Program-made: the position numbers and the translations under genes
Shown here: positions 48,235 to 57,656 of the stretch, one piece after another
Layout: the number at the start of each line of letters is the position of its first letter
Position numbering within the stretch: position 1 is the stretch's first letter
Notes under the pieces: generated by a model
Database searches by the model: none
What the model was told of the DNA's origin: nothing
What the model saw: only the letters and a program-made list of their open reading frames with translations
From: Gilliamella sp. ESL0405
GTDB taxonomy: Bacteria; Pseudomonadota; Gammaproteobacteria; Enterobacterales; Orbaceae
NCBI RefSeq assembly: GCF_019469205.1
Contig: NZ_CP048265.1
Span: forward strand, 2,666,001-2,730,000
Direction of reading: 5' to 3'
Length of the DNA: 64,000 nt

Positions 48235-49866
48235 ATGAGCGTAGCTTCAAAGAAAAAATTAGCCACCACTGAACAAAGAGATTATTCTGCAAGACAACGT
48301 GAAAAAAATACTAAAGCAGAAAACCCGCAAGCAAATATTAAGGACAATACCTTTTTTAATGTCATTTTTTCAGATAGCCTCTCTTTAGAGCAAAAAGTAG
48401 AAGAAGTCACCCGCATATTAGCTTTCACTGACAACAAAGAAAATGATCGTGCCAAAATTCAAGAATTTGATGCGTTTAAGGAATACTTACAATCTATCTC
48501 AGAAGAGATGTCAAAACAGCGTATCGAAATGACCGATACAGAAGTGTTTGCTGAATTACAACGTGTTTATTCTGATTTTAATGATGATCTTAATGATTTT
48601 ATTGAAAAAATAAAACCGCTTACCGAAATCACTGATGCACTTTATAACTTGCGCCAAAATGGTGAAACGCGTAATGCATTAGCAAAAATTAAAGCTGATC
48701 AACAATGGGATGCAGAAAAAGAGGCGCAACAAGCGCAATTAAACAACGAAATTCATGACAATCAAATACAAATCAAAAAACTTGAAGCTGACAATATTGA
48801 ACTTGAAAAAGAGAGATCGTTCTTCGGGCTAGGTCAAACCAAACCGGCAGCAAAAGCGAAAATCACCGCTAATGAACAAACAATAGCATTTTTAAAACAA
48901 GCTATCGAAAACAAGCGTAAGCAAATTGGCGAGATCGTAGCTGAAGTCAAACAGAATCATCAGCAGCGCACGCAATCAATTGATGTTGAAAAGCTTAAAG
49001 AATTACTGAATTTAACTTCCGATCAACACACCTTACGCCAAGCCGATATGGTTCAATCAGCACTAAAATTTGTCAATCAAGGCAAAGAGCGTTTTGGTGC
49101 TATCCGCAATCATCTGGAAAAAATGGTCAAGCAAATTGAGGGATTAAGTGATAATAATGGCAATATGATCCAAATCTACGCCATTATGAACGAAGCGACC
49201 AAACAAGTTGAAAAAGTTCACCGTGAACGCAGAGCAGAGCTTGAAAACAAAGATGTCGGCGACAATTTACTTGAGTCAATGAAACTTGATGAAGCAAGAC
49301 GTAATTTAGATGAGCATATTGATACCGTATCAACAGCAACCGTTGATACCATGCAAACTTATGGTGAATTAACCACTGAAGCAATCAAAATACGTAATAT
49401 GCAAGCGGCAACCAAAAAGCAAGTTGAAAGCGCAAGAGCAATGCACTCTCGCGGTATTGCATCGGTTGCATCACAACTAAGTGTCGTGGTCACAGCGGTT
49501 AACTCAGCGGCGATCAATGAAGCACAATCCATGGCAGGCAATACCCTCGCTGAAATGACACGTGTTACCAACGATATTGCGAAAAATGAAGCAATCCGCA
49601 TCGCAACTGGCCGTGATGAAATCAATAATGATTTAGAAGCCATGTTACAAAACTTAGCAGAATTTGGTGATACCCAACGTGAAGCGACTGAAATCACCCG
49701 TTCAGCACTTGAAACAATGCGTGCTAATTTGGAAGAAATCGAAAAAATGTCTAAAGATGTTCAAGAAGACACCCGTGACTTTATTGCAGTAACCGGTGAC
49801 GTTTTATCAGAAAAAACCGAAACCAAAAAAGAGAGCACGGGTACAACTTCGCCCTTTAAACTATAA
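48235..49866 (+). CDS. Long coiled-coil protein, partner of a Clp-like ATPase
   Basis: A 543-residue soluble, Glu/Lys/Gln-rich protein with no signal peptide or membrane segment. A polar N-terminal tail (1-40) is followed by coiled-coil regions near 130-255 (EKEAQQAQLNNEIHDNQIQI, KLEADNIELEKE) and again 300-520, where heptads with EMTRVTNDIAKNEAIRIATG and NLEEIEKMSKDVQED are seen. The last half has a look similar to toxic-anion-resistance (TelA-like) or methyl-accepting helical bundles, but I cannot assign a family. The next gene follows 14 bases later, so the pair is one operon and likely one machine. Confidence 0.72.
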   Translation: MSVASKKKLATTEQRDYSARQREKNTKAENPQANIKDNTFFNVIFSDSLSLEQKVEEVTRILAFTDNKENDRAKIQEFDAFKEYLQSISEEMSKQRIEMTDTEVFAELQRVYSDFNDDLNDFIEKIKPLTEITDALYNLRQNGETRNALAKIKADQQWDAEKEAQQAQLNNEIHDNQIQIKKLEADNIELEKERSFFGLGQTKPAAKAKITANEQTIAFLKQAIENKRKQIGEIVAEVKQNHQQRTQSIDVEKLKELLNLTSDQHTLRQADMVQSALKFVNQGKERFGAIRNHLEKMVKQIEGLSDNNGNMIQIYAIMNEATKQVEKVHRERRAELENKDVGDNLLESMKLDEARRNLDEHIDTVSTATVDTMQTYGELTTEAIKIRNMQAATKKQVESARAMHSRGIASVASQLSVVVTAVNSAAINEAQSMAGNTLAEMTRVTNDIAKNEAIRIATGRDEINNDLEAMLQNLAEFGDTQREATEITRSALETMRANLEEIEKMSKDVQEDTRDFIAVTGDVLSEKTETKKESTGTTSPFKL

Positions 49867-49880
49867 CAAAGGAATTATCA

Positions 49881-52010
49881 ATGTATTTAGTTAGAGGACG
49901 CGAATATTTAGCGCAATATCCCAATTTTGCTTTAGTGGGAAGGGAGCATGATTTAGAAAGAATATCATCGATTCTTATACGAAAAACTTCAAACTCACTA
50001 TTATTAACTGGTCCAGCAGGTGTAGGCGTTTCGGCGCTTACCCTTGGTTTACAAGCGGCAAAAAATAATCCGGACACACCATTTGACTTAATTGTCAAAA
50101 AACTGTTTTGGTTAAATAGTGATGCACTTTTTGCCAGTGGTGATAGCGCAAAAATTAATAACGAGTTTCAACGAATTTTAAAAAAATTAATGCAAACACC
50201 GGAATCGGTTTTAATCATAACCGATACGGCGAATTTTCTTGAAGCCGCACACAACACCGGCAACTCACACTTTATCAACGCATTAAATAATGCGGATAAA
50301 TCAGATAATTTCCAAGTTATCTTAGAAGTGCGTGATGACAAATTAAGCAGTGTTTTAAAAGCCAGCACCAATATGTCTGAACTTTACACCCTTTATGATG
50401 TCAAAGAGCCGGCTGGAGATGATTTAAATGCAATTGTTAGTGTTGTTGTACAAGAGTTATCTGAGCATCATAAAATCGCAGTGGATGAAGAAGCCGTCAT
50501 CGAGGCGATCCATTTAACAAGTAAATATCGTGACAGTTTAGGTTTAGGTGGCGCACAACCACAACGAGCAATTTCATTACTCGATCGTGCTTTTGCCAGC
50601 TACCGCCAATTAACCCATAAACAGCACCCTAAAATTACGGAATTAATGGAAAAAATCAGCCGTAGTTCTAATGAATCAGAAAAGCAAGAGCTGCAAAAGC
50701 AACTTGACCAGTGGCAACAAGATTGGCAAGAACTTAAATCAGAGATTAGCAAAACTTACCAATATCAACGTGATGCCGAAACAATGCGCTTTAAGTTGCA
50801 AGATGAGATCACTCAGTTAGAACAAGAAGAAGAGAATAACAAAAATTCAGAATCTTCTGCTATAAAAACCTTTGCCCAGTTAACTTCTGGTGGATTTGAT
50901 TCACCCGCAGTGACCAAATTAAAAGAAAAAATTCGACAAATCGATGCCGAAATTGAACAAAATAACCAACAACATAAAAAACTGGTCACATTAGCTAACA
51001 AAGATTTACAGCTTAAGCGCCAGCAAGTGATCAGTGAATTTAGTAAAATTTCGGGTATTTCGGCCAATAAACTCGATGAAAATGAAATCGAAAACTTAAT
51101 TCATCTTGAAGATCACCTATTATCACGCATCTTTGGGCAAGATAATATTGTTAAGCATGTCGCCAATTCGGTAAAAGTTGCGAAAGTGGATGCACTTGAA
51201 GAGTCGGGTCCAGCTATGTCTTACTTATTCCTAGGTCCGTCCGGTGTAGGTAAAACCGAAATGGCCAAAGCGCTTGCGCTCTATGTATACGGAGACGAAA
51301 AATCATTAATACGTTTTGACATGTCTGAATATATGGAAAAACATGCCGTTGCCAAATTGATCGGTGCACCGCCAGGTTATGAAGGCTTTGAAGCAGGCGG
51401 AATTTTAACCAATTCAGTTAGAGCAAAACCTGTTGGTATTTATCTTTTCGATGAAATCGAAAAAGCACATCCGGATGTATTTAATATCTTTTTACAGATC
51501 TTATCGGACGGAAGATTAACCGACAACGTTGGTCGAACCGTTGATTTTTCCGATATCATGATCATCATGACATCTAACATCGGGCAATCTTACTATTTAG
51601 ATCCGGAACTGTCTGATGAAGTAGCTTGTCAATTGGCTACAAATGAACTCAATAATACTTACCGTTCAGAATTGCTTAACCGCTTTAACGGCCGAGAAAA
51701 TATTCTTCACTTTAAACGCTTGCCGATGCAAATTATTGAAAAAATTATTCGCCGTGAAATCGATAAATTGAATCAAGCTTATCAGCCACGAGGCTATAGC
51801 ATTGAAATGCAAGATGCTTGTATCAGCGCATTTTGTCATGAACACTATGACATTATTCGTGGTGCACGAGGTTTACCGGGTTATATTAAAGCCAATATAA
51901 GACCATTTATTGTGAATCATATTTTACAAAACCCTCATGATCAGGGCGTATTTAAAGCGATTTATAATCAACAGACGCATAGTTTTGATATCGAATTTAG
52001 CAAAAACTAA
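49881..52010 (+). CDS. ClpB-like AAA+ ATPase with degenerate first domain
   Basis: A 709-residue Hsp100/Clp-type protein without the ClpN double repeat. The first nucleotide domain (about 15-240) has lost its Walker lysine (GPAGVGVS, Val50) and the Walker B glutamate (LIITDT, 111-116). A long coiled-coil middle (250-385) follows. The second domain is intact: Walker A GPSGVGKT (452-459), pore loop GYEG (499-502), Walker B YLFDE (521-525), sensor 1 TSN (564-566) and a GAR sensor 2. No ClpP-binding IGF/L tripeptide loop was recognised. It probably unfolds or remodels a partner, likely the coiled-coil protein encoded upstream. Confidence 0.85.
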   Translation: MYLVRGREYLAQYPNFALVGREHDLERISSILIRKTSNSLLLTGPAGVGVSALTLGLQAAKNNPDTPFDLIVKKLFWLNSDALFASGDSAKINNEFQRILKKLMQTPESVLIITDTANFLEAAHNTGNSHFINALNNADKSDNFQVILEVRDDKLSSVLKASTNMSELYTLYDVKEPAGDDLNAIVSVVVQELSEHHKIAVDEEAVIEAIHLTSKYRDSLGLGGAQPQRAISLLDRAFASYRQLTHKQHPKITELMEKISRSSNESEKQELQKQLDQWQQDWQELKSEISKTYQYQRDAETMRFKLQDEITQLEQEEENNKNSESSAIKTFAQLTSGGFDSPAVTKLKEKIRQIDAEIEQNNQQHKKLVTLANKDLQLKRQQVISEFSKISGISANKLDENEIENLIHLEDHLLSRIFGQDNIVKHVANSVKVAKVDALEESGPAMSYLFLGPSGVGKTEMAKALALYVYGDEKSLIRFDMSEYMEKHAVAKLIGAPPGYEGFEAGGILTNSVRAKPVGIYLFDEIEKAHPDVFNIFLQILSDGRLTDNVGRTVDFSDIMIIMTSNIGQSYYLDPELSDEVACQLATNELNNTYRSELLNRFNGRENILHFKRLPMQIIEKIIRREIDKLNQAYQPRGYSIEMQDACISAFCHEHYDIIRGARGLPGYIKANIRPFIVNHILQNPHDQGVFKAIYNQQTHSFDIEFSKN

Positions 52011-52065
52011 TACGATGTTTTACTTTGGGCAAATAGGTTGATTTATTGCTAAATCATACTTAAGC

Positions 52066-52091
52066 AAAGGGGGCTATATGCCCCTTTTTTA
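52066..52091 (+). terminator. Terminator of the coiled-coil/Clp operon
   Basis: AAAGGGGGC-TATAT-GCCCCTTTTTT (52066-52090) forms a 9-bp stem with a 5-base loop and T-tract, 55 bases after the Clp gene stop. Confidence 0.92.
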
Positions 52092-52156
52092 TTTCCTTAT
52101 CCGCCCCGCATCCTTTAAATAAAAGATTAATCATCAATTTGGCTTTTATACAAAGC

Positions 52157-52971
52157 GATAAAATCTTGACAAGAAGTTTCAGAAAATACCTATGTTTTAG
52201 TATAAAACACGAATCTTTGCTTTTTTTGAGGTACTTAACAATAGGATCACGGCAAAATCCAACCGTCCCGACAAAACAAGCATTGTATGATTTGGTTTGT
52301 GGTTTAATCGATAAATATTTGACAAGAAGTTTCAGAAAATACCCACGTTTTAGTATAAAACTCGAATCTATGCTTTTTTTGAGGTACTTAACAATAGGAT
52401 CACTGCAAAATCCAATCGTCCCGACAAAACTAGCAATGTATGATTTGGTTTGTGGTTTAATGGATAAATGTTTGACAAGAAGTTTCAGAAAATACCCACG
52501 TTTTAGTATAAAACTCGAATCTATGCTTTTTTGAGATACTTAACAACATGATCACGGCAAAATCCAATCATCCCGACAAAACAAGCAATGTATGATTTGT
52601 GTTTGTAGTTCAATCGATAAATATTTGACAAGAAGTTTCAGAAAACACCTATGTTTTAGTATAAAACTCGAATCTATGCTTTTTGAGATACTTAACAACA
52701 TGATCACTGCAAAATCCAATCGTCCCGACAAAACAAGCAATGTATGATTTAGTTTATAGTTAAAGCGATAAATGTTTTGACAAGAAGTTTCAGAAAATAC
52801 CCACGTTTTAGTATAAAACTCGAATCTATGCTTTTTTGAGATACTTAACAACATGATCACTGCAAAATCCAATCATCCTGACAAAACTAGCAATGTATGA
52901 TTTGGTTTGTGGTTTAATCGATAAATATTTGACAAGAAGTTTCAGAAAATACCTATGTTTTAGTATAAAAA
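52157..52971. repeat. Tandem repeat array, unit 152-153 bp, six copies (five complete)
   Basis: The motif TTGACAAGAAGTTTCAG begins at 52166, 52319, 52472, 52625, 52777 and 52929, so the spacing is 153, 153, 153, 152, 152. The second half of the unit (AAAATCCAA...CCGACAAAAC) occurs five times. Copies are about 90% or more alike by eye and differ mainly in T-run length and a few alternating substitutions (CCTATG/CCCACG; AATAGG/AACATG). Each unit holds a small hairpin GTTTT-AGTAT-AAAAC. Units of 153 leave frames open (51 codons), but the later 152-bp units break them, so it is probably non-coding. It lies between a terminator (52066) and another (53004). Confidence 0.9.
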
Positions 52972-52976
52972 TAGTA

Positions 52977-53028
52977 ACGGCAGATAATAATCTGCCGTCA
53001 ATAAAAAACCGTCACATAGACGGTTTTT
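52977..53028. terminator. Two hairpins after the repeat array; terminator shared with mntP
   Basis: The first is ACGGCAGAT-AATA-ATCTGCCGT (52977-52998). The second is AAAAACCGTC-ACATA-GACGGTTTTT (53004-53028), a bidirectional intrinsic terminator that serves mntP, whose stop is at 53033. Transcription of the array on the plus strand would also stop here. Confidence 0.85.
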
Positions 53029-53032
53029 CTCA

Positions 53033-53605
53033 TTACGATAGATGCTGATAAAGCGTTATCACACCAATTAAGATAAGGACTATTCCGCCGATTAGCTCAG
53101 CTTTTTTTCCAATAAAACAACCGATTTTTCGACCTAACAATAAGCCAATTGTCACCATAATACAGGTCGCCAGACCAATCATTCCAGCGGCAAGATAGAT
53201 ATTAACATTGGCAAGCGCTAATCCAACCCCCACGGCAAAGGCATCAATACTGGTTGAGATAGCGGTAAAAATGAGCATTAAAAAAGATTTTTTTGACGAT
53301 TGGGTTACCGGCTCATCACAATTTTCATCGTCTTCTTTAAAACTGTTATAAATCATGCTAATACCTAAAAATAACATGACGGCAAAAACGACCCAATGAT
53401 CCCACTTTTCAATATATTGCAGAGCAATATAGCCGATTAACCAACCCAATAAGGGGGTAATGGCTTCAATGACACCAAATAATAGTCCAACTTTTAATGC
53501 GCCAATAAAAGGCGTTGATTGGTAAGATGTGCCACGACATACCGCTACGGCAAACGCATCTGTAGACATGGCTAACGCCAATAACAAAATAGCCCAGAAA
53601 CTCAT
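53033..53605 (-). CDS. mntP: MntP, manganese efflux pump
   Basis: MntP exports Mn2+ from the cytoplasm. The 190-residue protein has six membrane segments and the two internal half-repeats with ALAMSTDAFAVAV (10-22) and AISTSIDAFAVGVGLALA (about 115-132), each with the Asp essential in the family. No room for a yybP-ykoY Mn riboswitch exists upstream, as only 59 bases separate it from the next minus-strand gene. Confidence 0.92.
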   Translation of the reverse strand: MSFWAILLLALAMSTDAFAVAVCRGTSYQSTPFIGALKVGLLFGVIEAITPLLGWLIGYIALQYIEKWDHWVVFAVMLFLGISMIYNSFKEDDENCDEPVTQSSKKSFLMLIFTAISTSIDAFAVGVGLALANVNIYLAAGMIGLATCIMVTIGLLLGRKIGCFIGKKAELIGGIVLILIGVITLYQHLS

Positions 53606-53664
53606 GACATATACTCTGCTTCAAATGATATATTTTATATTTAATTTTTATTGTTTAATCAAAA

Positions 53665-54279
53665 CTATTTTTTGGTTACTGAAAATAGGTAATTCGCCAC
53701 TTTCGCATCCCCTTTTGTTCGGTAGAGTTCTGCGGTTTTTATTACGCTATCTCGACGGCTAGCATCGTATTTAAACAGTTGCTGAAACATTGAGTCAGCC
53801 GTTTTTTTATCGCCATTTTGAATCGCACAATATCCATATTGCTCATAAACATCCGCTTTCCAACTGTGCCGGTCGAAATCAAGCCCTTGCTGAAACTGTT
53901 GCTTAGCTTCTTGATAGCGATTACGGCCACATAAAAACGATCCATAATGAACATGATATAAGCCATTACCCGGTTGCATTAAGGTGATGCGTTTATAAAT
54001 CATCTCCGCTTCGTTATATTCACCAACATGCTGATCAAACATCGCCATAGCTAGCATGACCTGCGGATTATTCGGCGAGTATTGTGCGGCTAATTTCAGA
54101 TTATAATGTGCGGCTTTGACGTTATCTTCTGATTCATCGGCTTTGGCCAAATACCCCAAACCTAAACGCATTCGGGCTAGCGCCGCTTTTTCAGGATCAA
54201 ACTCTTCACCATTTGTGTTTTGACAACCCGCTAATAGCATGACCATTAAGCAACTTAATATCGGCACTATTTTTTTCAT
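53665..54279 (-). CDS. pilW: PilF/PilW-like TPR lipoprotein
   Basis: In type IV pilus systems PilF/PilW is an outer-membrane lipoprotein needed for secretin assembly. I choose ATG 54279, which has AAGGA upstream and gives a lipoprotein signal peptide with lipobox LAGC (204 residues). The longer frame would overlap rlmN. The mature part has four to five TPR-like helical pairs (YNLKLAAQYSPNNPQVMLAMA; HVHYGSFLCGRNRYQEAKQQF). Position directly after rlmN is the conserved gammaproteobacterial context. Confidence 0.85.
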   Translation of the reverse strand: MKKIVPILSCLMVMLLAGCQNTNGEEFDPEKAALARMRLGLGYLAKADESEDNVKAAHYNLKLAAQYSPNNPQVMLAMAMFDQHVGEYNEAEMIYKRITLMQPGNGLYHVHYGSFLCGRNRYQEAKQQFQQGLDFDRHSWKADVYEQYGYCAIQNGDKKTADSMFQQLFKYDASRRDSVIKTAELYRTKGDAKVANYLFSVTKK

Positions 54280-54304
54280 GTTCAATTCCTTATATTCTGC
54301 TTTG

Positions 54305-55486
54305 TTATGCCGTTTGTTGAGCAAGATTTTGCTTTTTATAAAGCGTTCTTTTCGTGCGATCAACAACTTCACCGGCTAACTGACCACACGCCGCATCAAT
54401 ATCATCACCACGTGTTTTACGAACAATAACGGTAAAACCATAGCCCATTAACGTTTTCATAAAACGGTCGATGCGGGTATTGGAACAACGGGAATAAGGC
54501 GCACCAGGGAACGGATTCCATGGGATTAAATTAATTTTACTCGGCACATTTTTTAGGAACTTAGCCAGTTCATGCGCATGCTCAACACTGTCATTAATTT
54601 GGTTAAGTAACACATACTCTATGGTGACCTTGCCATGGTTGGCATTGGAAGTCGCCAGATAGCGTAAGATAGAATCTCGCAGCATCGCCATATTATATTT
54701 TTGGTTGATTGGCATAATTTCGCTACGGATAGCATCATTAGGCGCATGCAGGGAAATGGCTAATGCCACATCAATCATACCAGCTAATTTATCTAAAGCC
54801 GGAACAACGCCGGACGTAGAAAGCGTGACTCGACGTTTTGATAAACCATAGCCAAAATCATCAAGCATGATTTCCATTGCTGGTGCCACATTCGATAAAT
54901 TCAGTAACGGTTCGCCCATACCCATCATCACCACATTGGTAATCGGACGATCGGCCAATTTACCGGTTACTCCAATAGCATTTGACGCTCGCCAAACTTG
55001 GCCAATAATTTCAGAAACGGTTAAATTACGGTTAAAACCTTGCTGAGCGGTCGAGCAGAATTTACACTCTAACGCACAACCCACTTGTGATGAAACGCAC
55101 AGTGTCGCTCTATCACGCTCAGGGATATACACCGATTCAATCATTTGGTTATTACCAACATCAAGCGCCCATTTAATGGTGCCGTCAGATGATCGTTGCT
55201 CCATTGCAATAGTTGGCGCTTTAATTTCTGCCAGCGTTTTTAACTGTTCACGTAATTTTTTATTGATATCGGTCATTTGATCAAAATCATCAATACCAAA
55301 ATGATAGATCCATTTCATCACTTGGTCAGCTCTAAATGGTTTTTCTCCTAACGAGATAAAAAACTCACGCAATTGCTGCCGGGTAAAATTGAGCAAATTG
55401 ATTTTTTCAGGCGTTGGATTGAGATCAAGAGTTTTGGTTGTGTCTGAACAATTCACAGACGTATTAGATGTTGCAGTTGTTAACAT
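54305..55486 (-). CDS. rlmN: RlmN, 23S rRNA A2503 / tRNA A37 methyltransferase
   Basis: RlmN is a radical-SAM enzyme that makes 2-methyladenosine at 23S rRNA position 2503 and in some tRNAs. The 393-residue protein has the cluster motif CALECKFC (about 137-144), GMGEPLLNL, and near the C-terminus [12 protein letters not shown] with the methyl-carrying cysteine. The first 30 residues are a Thr/Asn-rich extension. It is followed by the PilF-like gene after 25 bases. Confidence 0.94.
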   Translation of the reverse strand: MLTTATSNTSVNCSDTTKTLDLNPTPEKINLLNFTRQQLREFFISLGEKPFRADQVMKWIYHFGIDDFDQMTDINKKLREQLKTLAEIKAPTIAMEQRSSDGTIKWALDVGNNQMIESVYIPERDRATLCVSSQVGCALECKFCSTAQQGFNRNLTVSEIIGQVWRASNAIGVTGKLADRPITNVVMMGMGEPLLNLSNVAPAMEIMLDDFGYGLSKRRVTLSTSGVVPALDKLAGMIDVALAISLHAPNDAIRSEIMPINQKYNMAMLRDSILRYLATSNANHGKVTIEYVLLNQINDSVEHAHELAKFLKNVPSKINLIPWNPFPGAPYSRCSNTRIDRFMKTLMGYGFTVIVRKTRGDDIDAACGQLAGEVVDRTKRTLYKKQNLAQQTA

Positions 55487-55587
55487 AAGGCCTCGTTTTT
55501 ACACATTATGGCTATTTCAAATTTCAGGGAAAGGATTATACTGTTTTTCACCTATTGTGGCTAATAGAATATAATGGATAATATAAA

Positions 55588-56340
55588 ATGATTAAGAAGG
55601 CGAGAGTTATAAAAATAATTTTTACTTCACTTTCAACATTAACCCCACTTTTATACACAACTTTCACTATGGCACAAACAATACCACTAAACAAACTTAT
55701 CGGTCAGTTCGATGAAAAACAAGACAGTAATTTTGTTGCTTTAGATTCAACAATCTTACCGGTTAATAAAAAAGGCATGTATCTACAAAAGGAGCCGACA
55801 GAGCAACTGATTAAAGCTTATAACGATTTTAAGGTAGCACATCCCGATATTCCATTTATTGTAGTTAGCTCAACACGCAATTACACCTATCAAAATGGCA
55901 TTTGGCAACGTAAATGGGATGCGCTGGCAAAAAAGATAAATGATCCACAAAAAATTGCTCAAGAGATTTTGAAATTCTCTTCCATGCCCGGCACATCAAG
56001 ACACCATTGGGGTACCGATATTGATATCACCAGTGTTTCATCAGACTATTTTAAAAATGATAAAAAAGGCATTATTTTATATAAATGGTTACAAGATAAT
56101 TTAGCTAAATATGGATTTTGTCAGGCATTTAATGAAGGGCGTAAAGGTGGCTATCAACCCGAAGAGTGGCACTGGTCTTATAAACCGATTGCCAGCCAAT
56201 ATATTGCACAATATAAAGCGACATTAGAAACCAATCCGCAATCTATAATGCAATCGCTCAATTTTATCGGCCATGACAAAATTGAATTACAACGGCTCAT
56301 TAAAGAGTATGTGCTAACAGTTAATCAAGACTGCTATTAG
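55588..56340 (+). CDS. M15-family D-Ala-D-Ala carboxypeptidase (VanY-like)
   Basis: A 250-residue peptidase of family M15B that trims peptidoglycan peptides. The N-terminus (KIIFTSLSTLTPLLYTTFTMA) is a signal peptide or anchor, so it acts in the periplasm. Zinc site motifs SRHHWGTDIDI (about 145-155) and EEWHWSY (about 195-201) contain the conserved His, Asp, Glu and His. It ends 4 bases into the convergent histidine kinase gene, overlapping its stop. Confidence 0.85.
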   Translation: MIKKARVIKIIFTSLSTLTPLLYTTFTMAQTIPLNKLIGQFDEKQDSNFVALDSTILPVNKKGMYLQKEPTEQLIKAYNDFKVAHPDIPFIVVSSTRNYTYQNGIWQRKWDALAKKINDPQKIAQEILKFSSMPGTSRHHWGTDIDITSVSSDYFKNDKKGIILYKWLQDNLAKYGFCQAFNEGRKGGYQPEEWHWSYKPIASQYIAQYKATLETNPQSIMQSLNFIGHDKIELQRLIKEYVLTVNQDCY

Positions 56341-57638
56341 TGTTTACGCCAGTAAGGTAATTTAATTGTCACCACTAACCCACCACCATCACGATTATTT
56401 GCTTGAATAGTACCGTTATGCATAATAACGGTCTTTCTGGCAATGGCAAGCCCCAGCCCATAACCTTTACCTAACTGAGCAGATTGAATACGAACAAACG
56501 GTTCAAAAATACTCGATAGTTTACTGGATTCAACGCCAGGACCCCGATCTTTCACTTCAATTTGTAAGCACTTACCTGACTCTTTTAACGTCACTTCAAC
56601 CGCTTGCCCGGGTTTGGAAAAACGAATCGCATTACGGATGATATTTTCAACTGCCCGACGGATCTGTTCTGAATTACCTTTCACAATTGAATGAGAAATA
56701 GGCGATAAATTAAAATAGACATTAATCAATTGATGATTGGCTTCGTAATTCGCATCGCTTATCACAACGCCAAGTAACTCTTTAAGATCAAAATATTCAT
56801 CGGTACGATTATTCATTTCAGCACGAGAGTAGTTTAGGATTTCACCAATAAGCTGATCTAATCGTTCTGATTCTAACTCAATACGGGCTAATGCGGTGTC
56901 AATATTTTGTTTATTTTGCTGGGCTAGTCCAATGGCTAATTGCAAGCGAGCTAATGGCGTTCTAAGTTCATGTGACACATCATGCAATAGGGCTTGACGA
57001 TCTGAAATTAAGATGTTGAGCTGCTCAACCATCATATCAAAATCTTTACCCAGTTCGCTTAATTCGTCACGTCGAGCTTTTAGTTTCTCAAATAATCGTA
57101 CAGATAGATCGCCTTGAGAGACTCGAAAAAAGCCTTCCCTTAGTAGCTTCATCGGTCTGGTTAAGTTCCACGCTAAAAATAGGCTAAATAGCAACCCAAC
57201 GCAAATACCCATTAATACAATAGGTAGTGGCATGTTAAACAGCGCTTTTTTAACGTGATCATCCTTATCTTTATCTTCTTTAAATGACACCGTATAGAGC
57301 GTGCCGTCTGGCGCGATAGTGGTGCGTTGATAAACATAAGTTGGCGGTTCTAATTCATCAGTCAGAATATTGACTTGATCATTTTGCGGAGAAACTAACT
57401 TTATCGACAACAACGCCCGTTCACGCTCCGGTAAATGGGCGATAAAATTGAGTGTTTCATCTTCGCCAGCAACATGCAATAATTGCGCTATCATGTCGAC
57501 TTTTGTCGGCATATGATTTAAAAATCGTTGATTTTTACTTTCTATATAGTAAGAAAAAGCAATCCAAGTAAATTGGAAAGTAAGATAAAAAATGACCCCA
57601 AATATAATGAGTATTTTTGTGAATAATCGACGATTCAT
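56337..57638 (-). CDS. cpxA: CpxA-like sensor histidine kinase
   Basis: A 433-residue inner-membrane kinase. Two membrane segments (about 7-31 and 136-157) flank a periplasmic sensor domain. A HAMP region (TRPMKLLREGFFRVSQGDLSVRL) follows, then the H-box HDVSHELRTPLARLQLAIGL with the phospho-accepting His near residue 223. N, G1 and G2 boxes (NIIRNAIRFS, DRGPG, GYGLGLAIA) are complete. The H-box is CpxA-like; the name is by similarity in style and pairing. Its start lies 18 bases beyond the stop of the response regulator gene at 57657. Confidence 0.8.
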   Translation of the reverse strand: MNRRLFTKILIIFGVIFYLTFQFTWIAFSYYIESKNQRFLNHMPTKVDMIAQLLHVAGEDETLNFIAHLPERERALLSIKLVSPQNDQVNILTDELEPPTYVYQRTTIAPDGTLYTVSFKEDKDKDDHVKKALFNMPLPIVLMGICVGLLFSLFLAWNLTRPMKLLREGFFRVSQGDLSVRLFEKLKARRDELSELGKDFDMMVEQLNILISDRQALLHDVSHELRTPLARLQLAIGLAQQNKQNIDTALARIELESERLDQLIGEILNYSRAEMNNRTDEYFDLKELLGVVISDANYEANHQLINVYFNLSPISHSIVKGNSEQIRRAVENIIRNAIRFSKPGQAVEVTLKESGKCLQIEVKDRGPGVESSKLSSIFEPFVRIQSAQLGKGYGLGLAIARKTVIMHNGTIQANNRDGGGLVVTIKLPYWRKH

Positions 57639-57656
57639 AGCAAGCCTAATTGCAAA

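Noticed and set aside
52139..52534. 131-codon plus-strand frame with a 51-residue internal repeat
   Set aside because: It is open only because the repeat unit is 153 bases; the 152-base copies break it, there is no ribosome binding site, and the opposite strand has an equally long frame (52552-52872).
52157..52971. Repeat array as a possible CRISPR
   Set aside because: Units are 152-153 bp and contiguous with no unique spacers, and no cas genes are present.
53606..53664. Mn-sensing riboswitch upstream of mntP
   Set aside because: Only 59 AT-rich bases separate mntP from the next gene, too short for a yybP-ykoY element, and no such fold is seen.
53665..54372. Longer start of the PilF-like gene at 54372
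   Set aside because: It would add 31 basic residues before a clear lipoprotein signal peptide and overlap rlmN; ATG 54279 has AAGGA and the LAGC lipobox.
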